Assembly: GCA_049670505.1 (NCBI GenBank)
Contig: JBATTK010000125.1
Coordinates: 1 to 35,387, forward strand
Source of the DNA: JBATTK01 sp049670505
Lineage (GTDB): Bacteria; Bacteroidota; Bacteroidia; Flavobacteriales; Flavobacteriaceae
Direction of reading: 5' to 3'
Length of the DNA: 35,387 nt
Part shown: positions 1 through 8,814 of the stretch, piece by piece
Layout: each line of letters starts with the position of its first letter
How positions within the stretch are numbered: the first letter of the stretch is position 1
Notes under the pieces: model-generated
The model's input: only the letters and a program-made list of their open reading frames with translations
Database searches by the model: none
Told to the model about the DNA's origin: nothing
Made by a program: the position numbers and the translations under genes

Positions 1-57
1 CCCGTTTTTAGCTTTGCCAAGGCATCAAAAATTGACTTTTCAATACTGATTCGGAAA

Positions 58-80
58 GAAAAAAGCCCCTTAAAGAGGCT
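58..80 (-). terminator. Rho-independent terminator, minus strand
   Basis: Read on the minus strand, 80-64 folds into a 7-bp stem (one G-T wobble) with a 3-nt loop and is followed by six T residues. It lies about 50 nt past the stop of the membrane-protein gene at 132-662 and probably ends its transcript. Confidence 0.6.
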
Positions 81-128
81 TGTGCTGATTATTTTTTTGC
101 AAATTAGAGGCTTGTGCAACGGTTACCT

Positions 129-140
129 TTGTTACCCAAC
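129..140. repeat. Left arm of 12-bp inverted repeat flanking the membrane-protein gene
   Basis: TTGTTACCCAAC here is the exact reverse complement of GTTGGGTAACAA at 682-693. The arm overlaps the end of the gene at 132-662, so the last two residues (Val-Gly) and the TAA stop lie within it. The two arms bracket the single gene like the ends of a small cassette. Confidence 0.75.
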
Positions 141-662
141 GTTTTTTTCTTTTTCCGCGAACAGTTTTGAAATCCGTTTATAGTTGGTCAGAATTATGAT
201 ACCGATCAAAGCGTTTAGTCCAGAACTAATCCACCAATTGTAGTCCAGATGTTGGTCCAACATTGCACCTTCAATTTCACCTAGTCCGTTAGAGGAGACT
301 TGTTTTTTAAAAGCCAAATAACAGTAGTTTAAGAACTGAGCTATGTTGTCCGCTATCATCAGAAGTCCGATTATTATTAGTCCAAATCTGAAAAGTCCGT
401 CCGAATTTAAATTCTTAACGTCTATTTTATCGCTGTCAAATCCTTTTTCAAGTCGAAATAGTTTAATCAATCTGTCCGTCTGGAACAGTAGTAAATATGC
501 AATCAGTCCAGTGATTAGTAGGTAAATTCCACTTACCATTAAACTAAAGGAATAGAAACCATTTGAGAGAGAAATATTCGGAATTAACCTAAATAATGCT
601 TCTATGAAACAGTAAACACCAAAAATTTTGATGATTACTCTAAAGAGGTCGGTTTTGGTCAT
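132..662 (-). CDS. Uncharacterised four-helix membrane protein
   Basis: I do not recognise this 176-residue protein. It has four hydrophobic stretches long enough to span a membrane, at about residues 8-27, 36-61, 91-117 and 143-160. A charged loop at about 62-88 separates the second and third. There are no catalytic motifs and no cleavable signal peptide, so an integral inner-membrane protein is likely. The start at 662 follows an AT-rich stretch without a strong Shine-Dalgarno sequence, which is normal in Bacteroidota. An exact 12-bp inverted repeat brackets the gene and the right-hand end of the coding sequence runs into it. A terminator follows on the minus strand. Nothing links it to polysaccharide use; it is probably flank rather than part of the PUL. 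Confidence 0.65.
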   Translation of the reverse strand: MTKTDLFRVIIKIFGVYCFIEALFRLIPNISLSNGFYSFSLMVSGIYLLITGLIAYLLLFQTDRLIKLFRLEKGFDSDKIDVKNLNSDGLFRFGLIIIGLLMIADNIAQFLNYCYLAFKKQVSSNGLGEIEGAMLDQHLDYNWWISSGLNALIGIIILTNYKRISKLFAEKEKNVG

Positions 663-681
663 TTGGTCAGCTTTTTGAAAT

Positions 682-693
682 GTTGGGTAACAA
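682..693. repeat. Right arm of 12-bp inverted repeat flanking the membrane-protein gene
   Basis: GTTGGGTAACAA is the exact reverse complement of 129-140 and lies 19 nt upstream of the start codon at 662. Directly beside it, 692-699 and 715-722 form another 8-bp inverted repeat around a 15-nt loop, with no T-run after it. The remaining sequence to 942 contains no convincing gene. Confidence 0.75.
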
Positions 694-942
694 TGGGATA
701 TCGTTATTGATGAGATCCCATTATAGGAACTAAGATAATAAATCCTATATGTCCATGAAGGGCCTGTTAGCTAGGTGGTCAAAGATGCTTGTTCCGCTAT
801 AGCCATCTTTTTGCTAACTTTCGAAGAGATATTGCAAGGTCAATATTCCATTTAATATGCTCTTTTAGGTGATTGCTAAAAAGACGCATTTCTAATTTTA
901 AGGGAACTTTGACCTTGACTTGTTACTTTTTAAAAATTGGAC

Positions 943-3900
943 TTATTGAATGATTACCCTATGGGATATGGGCTTCCCGTTTATACGGCCTTTGATAATG
1001 TATAGCCCTGGCGTTAGACTTCCCGGTTGAATAATAACCTGATTCCCTTGAACGGATGCATTTACAGGATATGTAATGTTCATATAATCAATTAGGACTA
1101 TATTATCGATGGTTTGTATGGTTTCCGGCCATTCTAAGGTTGCTGTGTTATAAACGGGATTTGGAAAGACCTTAAAACTAGTTGGCCCTTGTGAATTCAA
1201 CAAGTTGTTGGAATTAGAGGTGCCAGGTTCCTGTCCCCAAACTAATTGTCCGTCTATATATGCCGTAATCATACTGTTAGGGCTGAATACAGTACCGATC
1301 GCCTGATAAGAATGGTCATCCAACTCATTAAAAGAAGACCAGTCCTGTTTCCACAATCGGGATTTAATTTCCCCGCTATTGCTATACGCATAAAGGGCTC
1401 CGGCGGCCTGGTCAAAACCTACCTCGAAATAGCTGCTCGTTCCATTTTCCGTTGCACCAAAGGTTCCCGTGACGTTGGCCGCTCCTAACTTTACATAATC
1501 AAAAGCATAGTTTAAGGGAGCGGGAGTTTCCGGGCTAAACCAATATTTAAACGTTACATCCTTCAGATCAACAGGCTGATTGCCTTCGTTGACCAAGATG
1601 AAATTTGGTTTTATGGTGTTATTGGATTCCTGATCCCTATTTTTATGTAATACAATAAGTTTTACCGTTTGTTCCTCAGCTATTTTAGGCTCTTTTCCCC
1701 AAATAAGCTCATTGTCCCAGTAAACGGTTATCTTATCGGTTTCAAGATAATCATTGAAGGTAGCGTAGCTATGGTCATCGGTTTCATCAAAATCCGTCCA
1801 ATCGTTCTTGGCAATTCTGGTTTTTATCTCCCCGGAATTCGTTAGCGCCCCTATTTCCTGATCCGTATCAAAGGATATTTCCAAATAATAATTGGCACCC
1901 TCCCTGGCCTCCTCCAAGACCGTAAAATTACCCATCACCTTATCTGTTCCAACTGCGGCATAATCCGAATAAAAGTTTAAAGGTGAAAAATCCTCTGCGG
2001 TAAACCAATAGCGAAGTGTAATACGTTCCAGGGCTACGGGATGATCTGCTTCGTTCCTTAGTTTTAACTGTGGTTTTATGGAATTATTCAACGGTTTGTC
2101 CGTATCGCCATTTTTAAAATCAACAATGATAAAAGGTGCCAAAATATCTATCTGGTCCGAAAAGCAGGATTGACCATCTTCTCCTAGTAAAGCGGCCACC
2201 CTATAGCTGTACTCGTCACCCGGGATAAGACCGGAATGCACATAGTTCAACTCATTTGGCCCTAGCTCGGCCAACACCTGGAATTCCCCCTCTGCTTCTT
2301 TAAATTCGATGACAAAACCGTCTGTCTGCCCCAATACCGATTCCCAAACAATTTCAATTTCGGTAGGCGAGATTCCTTCGGCGGATATGTTATCGATTGC
2401 GTTGAGTTCAATGTTCAATTCCATATCCTCACTTACCGTAAGGACATCCGAGGCCAAGCTGATGTTTCCCTTATATACCGAATACGGTTGGGAAACATTT
2501 GATGCTACATTGTAGAATACCAAGGAGCCATCCTCCTGGGGTATTTTTAGTTCCCCGTTAAAACTTACCAATAGGTCATTTAGATCGGCATCACAGTTTT
2601 GGATCTGTACGCGAACCGTGTATGGCGTTACCTCCGTTGATACATCCTCATAGATCTCGTTCCAGTCAGTGATGCCGATGACAGATTTATAGGGGTCAAA
2701 AACAGCATCTTCCTGTGGTGTTCCCGCTGCATCCCAAACGAACCAACCTTCTTTCTTTTGGTCAAAACCATCAAAAGTGCCGTCCAAAACGGTCCAAAGA
2801 CCAAATTCTAGTCCGCCCTCGTTCGCATTGTCCACCCACCTATGTAACTGAATATTCTCTATGGATGGCAAACGCTTATCGGTCTTTTTCCAAAAATAGG
2901 CAAGTGCCGCTGCTTGTGTAGTTTCATTGGCATTTGGGTTCCTATCCGTATTGGAGCTAAAACCGTTTTCGGACAATAAGATGGTCCTTACCTTTTTTCC
3001 ATTGTACAAGATATCTTTTTGCCGCACATAGGCGTCGATCATTTCCAGGTTTTTAGGTGTTATCTCAGGAGTGTTAAAGTTAAATTGGGTTTTTTCCGGG
3101 GGATCGTTCCATACTTTTGGATTAAACAAATTGGTAGGATAGGAGTGCCAGCCCACTCCCCACTCGTAATCGTTTTCCTTTTTACTCAGGGAATTTAAAA
3201 CACCCAAGATATCCTTGGATCTGAAATTTGCCTCGGATCCCGCCTTACTGTTCCAATGTTTTGTAAATGAACTGAATACCTTGGCGGTAGGATTGTATTT
3301 GCGTATGGTATAATGGACCATCCGCATAGAGCGATCGTAAATTTGGGTATATAAGGATACCGGTTTTTGTCCTGCGTGCGTCCAATTGGTATGGGCGTCT
3401 ACTTCATTATGGATGATCCATTGATCTAAACGTCCATAAAGCTTATCCGGTCTGGAATAGCGCTGTGCCAGAAAATCGATTACTGCCGCATAGTGTTCCG
3501 TGCCCTCTTCGGTCGCAACATTTGCCATACTGTAAATCCCTAACGAAGCATCAGGGTGTACAAAAATTCTTTTTACATCCTCATTACCGATATTAATCGG
3601 TATTAATAATACAAAAGCGGTCTTAATACCATTTTCTGTCATTGCTTTAATACCCTGATCGAATCCAGCTACAAAATTGGGATTCATATAGTAGGTTTTC
3701 CCATTGAATTCATGGGCGAGAGTGGTAGGATTTAAACTGAACACCCCGTTCAACAAGATATTGATCTTCATACTTTTGATATCTAGATCTATCAGATCCG
3801 GAACATTGGATAAAGTGGTCGGGGTCAATCCATCGAGTCCTTTTATGGTACTTGCCTTATCTTCCTCAATATTACTGGTGGCTATTGCAGAAATATCTCC

Positions 3901-5628
3901 CGCCCATTGAGCATTTGAAGTGAACGCGTAGGTGCTGTCCCCGGTCTTTGTAACCACGGCCCATCTAGAGTATAAACGATCGTAATTATGGTCGGATTTT
4001 TCAACAAATCGATTCACTTCCAATGAAAATGAATCTTCTTCGATTACTAATGGAACTACAACATTGAATTCCGTTTGATCAAATCCGTACTGATGAGGTT
4101 CTATTTCGGCTATAAAAAGTGCTTCGGAAGTATTGGCGACTTTTCCTTCTATCCTAACAAATTCTTCGGTAACTTTTACTTTTGAAATAGAATCCGTGAA
4201 GCTAGTGTTCAAATAGTTTAAAAAGCTTTCGTTAATTGCTCGGCTCAAAAATTTATCACTATTCTGTTCGGCTTCCAGTTCTTCGGAAGTGGGCTTTCGT
4301 ATCACCAAATTTCGTATGGAAATGGATTTTTCCACATTTTCGTTCCTTCCAAAATCAAAGCGAAACAAGGACCAGTTCATATCCTGAAAATTATCCACGA
4401 AAAGTCGGGGATTGAATGTAAAAGTTGTCCAGTCCGTTGCTTGGGGAAGTGTTCCTACACTAAGTCTTTGAGCAGCGGAAATGGGCGGCCCATAAAATAA
4501 TTCCAATTCGTTATAGGCTTCTTCCGTTTTGTACTCAAAGGAGACCACATAGGAATCGTTAACATCATAAATATCCGTCAACGGTTTGGAAAGTATCCAA
4601 GGATCATTCCCAAAAGTGTTCAGTTCATAGCTTCCGGGAGCCACTTCGATCGCGTCCAAATTGTTGCTGGTTCTGGCAATATCAAGTTCAATGGGTACGG
4701 ACTCCTTTATTTCAAATGCCTTTTTTTCTTCATTGGTCGGTTCTCTTAAAATGAGATTGCTGATCTGAATATTTTGTCCTGCCAACCTACCGATATCGAA
4801 TCTGAAGAGGTCATAAGAGGCATCCCATATGGGTGCACTTATTTTCATTAGGGCCGTAAAGTTTTTGGGCACGGTGGAAGCCTCTAGACTTCCGAAGATT
4901 GCATTTCGGGCGGCACTGATCGGTGCACCATAAAAAATCTCCAAATCGTCCAGTCCATTGGTTGCCACATAATCAAAACTGATAACAAAGGTCTTGTCCG
5001 GGTCATAAGTTGTGGTCAATTGTTGGGAAAGTACCCATGGGTCTCCCCCGGGGAGTGTGGTAATGTTATAAATACCGGGAGAAGTCTCGCTAATATCCAT
5101 TTGATTTTTACCTGTCAGGTCCAAATCTATTTCTATTACTTCTTCCGGAGAAGCGGCTCGCAACTGAAGATTTCTAATCTTTATTTGCTGTCCCGCCAAT
5201 CTACCTATGTCTAAGCGGAAGCGATCATAAATACCGGTCCAATTAGTTACCTCATACTTCATAAAGGCTTTAAACGGGGTATATGTTGTAGCTTGGGCCA
5301 GACTCCCAAATTCAATCTTTCTCGCAGGGTCAAAAGGTGTTCCATAAAAAATTTGCAAATCATCGAGTCCGTTTTCGGCAATGTAATCAAAGCTTATTAC
5401 GTACACCTGATCGGGGTCATAGGACTGGGAAACAGGACGGGTTACGATCCATGGGTCTCCCCCGGCCAGGGTAAGAATATCATAAGTTCCTACGGGATCT
5501 TCGGTAATATCCATTTGGTTCCTTAAATCAGGGTTGAGTTCCAAGGTAATGTTTTGGGCATATATGGAAGTGCCTAAAATGGAGGTCAGGGTAAGAAAAA
5601 GAAGTTGGAAAAATAGTTTTTGATTCAT
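943..5628 (-). CDS. T9SS-secreted multidomain protein: DUF5722-like TIM-barrel candidate with two CBM3-like modules
   Basis: This 1561-residue protein has a signal peptide (about 1-25) and three N-terminal repeats of about 135 residues (27-163, 165-302, 312-451). Each repeat carries GDPW or NDPW, FYG, and FR(L/F)D(I/F)GR motifs. A catalytic-looking domain follows at about 500-1000 and resembles DUF5722. It has a His-Asn-Glu motif (Glu742) and a Ser-Glu-Asn-Gly motif (Glu887), the arrangement expected of acid/base and nucleophile in a clan GH-A-like barrel. Next come a fibronectin III-like domain (about 1110-1190), two CBM3-like modules (about 1195-1335 and 1345-1480) and a T9SS sorting domain (about 1484-1561). 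Export across the outer membrane is therefore likely. It is the only T9SS protein seen here and has its own operator-bearing promoter. Seen: domains and motifs. Inferred: glycosidase activity on the sulfated polymer. Substrate is unknown. Confidence 0.8.
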   Translation of the reverse strand: MNQKLFFQLLFLTLTSILGTSIYAQNITLELNPDLRNQMDITEDPVGTYDILTLAGGDPWIVTRPVSQSYDPDQVYVISFDYIAENGLDDLQIFYGTPFDPARKIEFGSLAQATTYTPFKAFMKYEVTNWTGIYDRFRLDIGRLAGQQIKIRNLQLRAASPEEVIEIDLDLTGKNQMDISETSPGIYNITTLPGGDPWVLSQQLTTTYDPDKTFVISFDYVATNGLDDLEIFYGAPISAARNAIFGSLEASTVPKNFTALMKISAPIWDASYDLFRFDIGRLAGQNIQISNLILREPTNEEKKAFEIKESVPIELDIARTSNNLDAIEVAPGSYELNTFGNDPWILSKPLTDIYDVNDSYVVSFEYKTEEAYNELELFYGPPISAAQRLSVGTLPQATDWTTFTFNPRLFVDNFQDMNWSLFRFDFGRNENVEKSISIRNLVIRKPTSEELEAEQNSDKFLSRAINESFLNYLNTSFTDSISKVKVTEEFVRIEGKVANTSEALFIAEIEPHQYGFDQTEFNVVVPLVIEEDSFSLEVNRFVEKSDHNYDRLYSRWAVVTKTGDSTYAFTSNAQWAGDISAIATSNIEEDKASTIKGLDGLTPTTLSNVPDLIDLDIKSMKINILLNGVFSLNPTTLAHEFNGKTYYMNPNFVAGFDQGIKAMTENGIKTAFVLLIPINIGNEDVKRIFVHPDASLGIYSMANVATEEGTEHYAAVIDFLAQRYSRPDKLYGRLDQWIIHNEVDAHTNWTHAGQKPVSLYTQIYDRSMRMVHYTIRKYNPTAKVFSSFTKHWNSKAGSEANFRSKDILGVLNSLSKKENDYEWGVGWHSYPTNLFNPKVWNDPPEKTQFNFNTPEITPKNLEMIDAYVRQKDILYNGKKVRTILLSENGFSSNTDRNPNANETTQAAALAYFWKKTDKRLPSIENIQLHRWVDNANEGGLEFGLWTVLDGTFDGFDQKKEGWFVWDAAGTPQEDAVFDPYKSVIGITDWNEIYEDVSTEVTPYTVRVQIQNCDADLNDLLVSFNGELKIPQEDGSLVFYNVASNVSQPYSVYKGNISLASDVLTVSEDMELNIELNAIDNISAEGISPTEIEIVWESVLGQTDGFVIEFKEAEGEFQVLAELGPNELNYVHSGLIPGDEYSYRVAALLGEDGQSCFSDQIDILAPFIIVDFKNGDTDKPLNNSIKPQLKLRNEADHPVALERITLRYWFTAEDFSPLNFYSDYAAVGTDKVMGNFTVLEEAREGANYYLEISFDTDQEIGALTNSGEIKTRIAKNDWTDFDETDDHSYATFNDYLETDKITVYWDNELIWGKEPKIAEEQTVKLIVLHKNRDQESNNTIKPNFILVNEGNQPVDLKDVTFKYWFSPETPAPLNYAFDYVKLGAANVTGTFGATENGTSSYFEVGFDQAAGALYAYSNSGEIKSRLWKQDWSSFNELDDHSYQAIGTVFSPNSMITAYIDGQLVWGQEPGTSNSNNLLNSQGPTSFKVFPNPVYNTATLEWPETIQTIDNIVLIDYMNITYPVNASVQGNQVIIQPGSLTPGLYIIKGRINGKPISHRVIIQ

Positions 5629-5644
5629 GACAACAAAGTTTTAT

Positions 5645-5690
5645 TAAAGATAAAACCTGCATTTGGCAAAGGTATCCTGCACATACCTGT
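5645..5690 (-). promoter_or_regulatory. PUL operator and promoter, copy A
   Basis: Read towards the gene, the operator is ACAGGTATGTGCAGGAT (5690-5674). After 21 nt comes TATCTTTA (5652-5645), close to the TAnnTTTG -7 box. Only 16 nt separate the box from the ATG at 5628, so the predicted leader is about 10 nt and supports that start. This is one of five copies with identical internal spacing. Confidence 0.75.
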
Positions 5691-5861
5691 ACCTATTTAT
5701 CTGTAGTATGTCCTCATCAAAACTGTTATGTTGATTTCTTTTTGAACGTGTATATGTAGACTGCGGAAGGCGAAAAAAATAGGGCAATGGGACAGCACGA
5801 CTTCCGGGAATTGTATTGGGTTTTTACACATATGGTTGTCTATAGTTCCTACTTTGGATTT

Positions 5862-7304
5862 TTATTGGGTATAAGGTACCGTACCTGTAGCATCTACAGG
5901 ATAGCCCCATTTTTTAATATAATCCATCCCGGGAAGAAATTCATCCCCGGTTTTTTTTAATTGTTCCGTTAACTGCTTATCCAAATCGTTTTGGAGGGAA
6001 GTATAAAGCGCGTTGCCTACCAGATTATTCATCTGGTAAGGGTCTTTATTATTGTCGAACAATAACCAGGGTCCGTTCAAATCCCGGGCATACATATACC
6101 GCCTAGTCTTAATAGCCCTATATTCCCTACCGTTATGCTCTACCCTATTCCATTGACCGAAGGGTTGTACACATGTAAGCAAAGTAACATTGCCTAGCTG
6201 TTCTTTTCCCTCCAAATAAGGTCTATAATCAATACCCTCTACCGTTTCGGGAATTGGAATGTCGCACAAGCTTAGAATTGTGGGCATGATATCTTCCGAG
6301 TTCATCAAGGCATCCCGCGCACCTACCTTGATTTTCAGCTTTTCGGGAATGTAAAAAAGCATGGGCACTCGTGCAGATTCCTCATAAGGTTGCTGTTTTT
6401 TGTATGCGCCATGGGAGCCCAAAAGATCCCCGTGATCAGCGGTAAATACGATAATCGTATTTTCTAAATGGCCGGTGTCCCTCAAATTGTCCATAAGCTT
6501 ACCGATCATATCGTCCAAGGCTGCGATATGGGCGTAATACCCGGCAAGGTCTTTTTTCACCTGTTCCTCCATAGGACCCGGTACGTTTTCACGAAGGGTA
6601 ATTTTATCAGGGTCAAAGCGATTTCTATATGCTTCGGGCGCAGTGTGATAAGGGGCGTGGGGAGTACCGTAAGAAACCACCATTAAAAATGGGTTGTCCT
6701 TTTCGTTTCGTTCCGTAAAACAATTAATGGCTTCGTCGGTTTGTTGAAAGGCATCATAGTCGTTCCAAATTTTTCTGGTGGAATCATCATTATCATAATA
6801 CACGGATTCATTGTAATCGTGGGTGCACTCGTTGGCCTTCCAGAAATTGAAGCCCTGCCTTCTTTTTCCTTTGGGAATGAACTGTAATCGTCCATGACCA
6901 TCTAAATGCCATTTGCCAATGTAACCGGTATCATAACCAGCCTTTGAAAAGACTTTGCCCATGGTCAAGGCGTTGGTATCTAGTTGTACATCGTTCATAA
7001 AGACACCATGGGTCAAAGGTCGTTGTCCCGTTAAAAGCGAAGCCCTGAAAGGCGAGCAGACAGGCATACCGGAAACCGCATTTTTGAAATTGACGCTCAT
7101 AGCGGCCAAACTATCCAAATGGGGTGTGCTAACATTGGGGTCTCCGGCATACCCCGTAGCCTGAGCTCTCCATTGGTCGGTTAAAAGTATCAATACATTG
7201 GGCGATTTAGCCTCCGTACTTTCTGAAAATTTGTTCCCTTTTGTATTACAACCGGATATGAAGGATAAAACCGTTACCCATACCAGGAAAAGCGTATTTT
7301 TCAT
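5862..7304 (-). CDS. S1-family sulfatase, lipoprotein
   Basis: This 480-residue formylglycine-dependent sulfatase has a lipobox ending at Cys19 (FISGC), so it should be membrane-anchored. The activation motif is C83-S-P-F-R87, followed by ASLLTG; Cys83 is the residue converted to formylglycine. An N-terminal metal-binding region (LLTDQWR, Asp43) and a second metal site around TADHGDLLGSHG are present. The C-terminal part has the usual NSEDIMPTIL segment. Length is normal for the family. It is the last gene of the eight-gene operon, 10 nt after the preceding sulfatase. The TDQWRAQATGYAGDP opening recalls the S1 subfamily that includes ulvan sulfatases, but I cannot assign a subfamily or regiospecificity. 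No clear terminator is visible between this gene and 5690. Confidence 0.92.
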   Translation of the reverse strand: MKNTLFLVWVTVLSFISGCNTKGNKFSESTEAKSPNVLILLTDQWRAQATGYAGDPNVSTPHLDSLAAMSVNFKNAVSGMPVCSPFRASLLTGQRPLTHGVFMNDVQLDTNALTMGKVFSKAGYDTGYIGKWHLDGHGRLQFIPKGKRRQGFNFWKANECTHDYNESVYYDNDDSTRKIWNDYDAFQQTDEAINCFTERNEKDNPFLMVVSYGTPHAPYHTAPEAYRNRFDPDKITLRENVPGPMEEQVKKDLAGYYAHIAALDDMIGKLMDNLRDTGHLENTIIVFTADHGDLLGSHGAYKKQQPYEESARVPMLFYIPEKLKIKVGARDALMNSEDIMPTILSLCDIPIPETVEGIDYRPYLEGKEQLGNVTLLTCVQPFGQWNRVEHNGREYRAIKTRRYMYARDLNGPWLLFDNNKDPYQMNNLVGNALYTSLQNDLDKQLTEQLKKTGDEFLPGMDYIKKWGYPVDATGTVPYTQ

Positions 7305-7314
7305 TCCACTTTGA

Positions 7315-8808
7315 TTATTGTTTTATTAAATGATCAAGAAGTTGTTTTGTGTATGCCTTTTGAAGGGGTTTGATCTTTTCGCTTCCGTATAGATCGTACC
7401 ATTCTTCAGGATCCTCCTTCAAGTCATAAAACTCTCCAGTAAGGATATCATTACTGGTATAATCCGCTACATTTTCCTTTCGTTGCAGTACCAGGATAAG
7501 TTTATGGGTTTTGGTCCGCCACATAAACGCCGCCTCTCCCTTTCGCTCATGAAGTGCCGAAAAACTCCCTCTTCTGCTATCGGGGCCTAGTAAATTTAGG
7601 CCTGGAAGTTTTTGTTCCGATGGTATGCCGACTAAATCCAATAAGGTCGGCATAATATCAATGTTTTCAATGGGCCGATCGTTTACCGATCCTTTTTTGA
7701 CCGATTTGTCCAAAGCACTACCGCTTAATATTAGAGGCACTCTAACGCTGGATTCGTATAAATTGTATTTGTTGAAGCGATAATAACGCTCTCCCAACAT
7801 TTCACCATGGTCGGAGGTATAAACGATAATAGTATTTTCTAACAACCCTTTTTTTTCCAGGGCCTTTAAAGTTCTCCCCATCATATCATCTATCCAGGTT
7901 ACGTTGGCGTAGTAACGCATGGTCATCAATTTCCATTCTTCTTCCGAGGCGTTTTTCCAATACCCCTCATACATGTCGCGCCGATTTACGCCTTTGGAAT
8001 GGGGAGAATAATCTTTTTCCCAAGGAGGTTGTTGGGCGTAGGTAATGGAATCCAAACCGTATAATTCTTCATATCCTTGGGGAACATTATGTCCCGCATG
8101 GGGTTTCATATAAGAAAGATAGAGAAACAATGGGCGCTCATCTTCCCGATGCTGAATGTATTCAATAGCCTGTTTTGTTATCCACCCATCCCTATGGTCT
8201 TCTTCCGGAAGCTTGCTTGTAAAGCCCAAATACCCTAAGTTGTTTTCTTCCCCAGCTCCCATAGGTCCTATTTCGGTATCGTATCTCGTCTTGGCTGCAG
8301 CATCTATTTGTGCCATACTTATAGCGCCCTCTTCGGGGATTTCCGAGACAAAACGGGTCTCAAATCCCCGGGTATCCGTCTTGTACTTTCCCCAATGGGC
8401 CTTTCCGAAACCAGCGGTTTCATAGCCGGCATCCTTAAAATATTGGGCCAAGGTTTTCCCGGGTAACAAAGAGTCTGGCAGACCACCGTTATTTCGATAC
8501 ACCCCGGTTTGATTGGGATACAACCCGAACATGATCGAATTTCTACTAGGTACGCACATGGGCGCCTGACAAACCGCCTGGCTATACCATATTCCATTGT
8601 TTGCCAAGCTATCCAAAGTAGGTGTAATGACCTGCCGGTTTACCATTCCCAAGGCATCCCAACGATGTTGGTCATCCATTAGAAAGATAATATTCGGACG
8701 TTCCCTTTTTTTTGCCTCGACTACGGCCTCAGGTTTCTTATGGTCCTTACAGGAAACAAATAGGCTTAGCACGACCAAAACAAAAAGGTTTTTTTTTAAA
8801 TTTTTCAA
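7315..8808 (-). CDS. S1-family sulfatase, lipoprotein
   Basis: This 497-residue sulfatase has a lipobox ending at Cys20 (LFVSC). Its formylglycine motif is canonical, C85-V-P-S-R89, followed by NSIMFG. The metal-binding Asp pair lies in LMDDQHRWDALG (Asp45-Asp46), and a TSDHGEMLGERY segment is typical of the second half of the active site. The C-terminal part includes an NIDIMPTLLDL stretch. It is the middle of three consecutive sulfatase genes, 6 nt after the one before and 10 nt before the next. The sequence differs clearly from both neighbours, so the three probably act on different sulfate positions or residues rather than being recent duplicates. That division of labour is inference. Confidence 0.92.
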   Translation of the reverse strand: MKNLKKNLFVLVVLSLFVSCKDHKKPEAVVEAKKRERPNIIFLMDDQHRWDALGMVNRQVITPTLDSLANNGIWYSQAVCQAPMCVPSRNSIMFGLYPNQTGVYRNNGGLPDSLLPGKTLAQYFKDAGYETAGFGKAHWGKYKTDTRGFETRFVSEIPEEGAISMAQIDAAAKTRYDTEIGPMGAGEENNLGYLGFTSKLPEEDHRDGWITKQAIEYIQHREDERPLFLYLSYMKPHAGHNVPQGYEELYGLDSITYAQQPPWEKDYSPHSKGVNRRDMYEGYWKNASEEEWKLMTMRYYANVTWIDDMMGRTLKALEKKGLLENTIIVYTSDHGEMLGERYYRFNKYNLYESSVRVPLILSGSALDKSVKKGSVNDRPIENIDIMPTLLDLVGIPSEQKLPGLNLLGPDSRRGSFSALHERKGEAAFMWRTKTHKLILVLQRKENVADYTSNDILTGEFYDLKEDPEEWYDLYGSEKIKPLQKAYTKQLLDHLIKQ

Positions 8809-8814
8809 AGCACT

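Noticed and set aside
1..56. Possible fragment of a neighbouring coding sequence at the left edge
   Set aside because: Open frames exist on both strands but are too short to identify, and none has a start or a recognisable motif.
129..722. A true integron gene cassette with attC site
   Set aside because: The R-like ends face inwards around the whole gene rather than forming one folded 60-150 nt attC site after it, and no integrase gene is visible. Kept only as a cassette-like observation.
692..722. Hairpin next to the right inverted-repeat arm as a terminator
   Set aside because: The 8-bp stem has a 15-nt loop and no T-run on either strand, and no gene ends beside it.
781..811. Hairpin with a 7-bp stem followed by T-run on the plus strand
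   Set aside because: No plus-strand gene precedes it, and for the minus strand it is more than 130 nt past the T9SS gene with a poor T-run.
5690..5860. Terminator for the eight-gene operon
   Set aside because: CGGAAG/CTTCCG near 5765 and 5803 can pair, but the loop is over 30 nt and the T-run lies inside it, so I do not call it.
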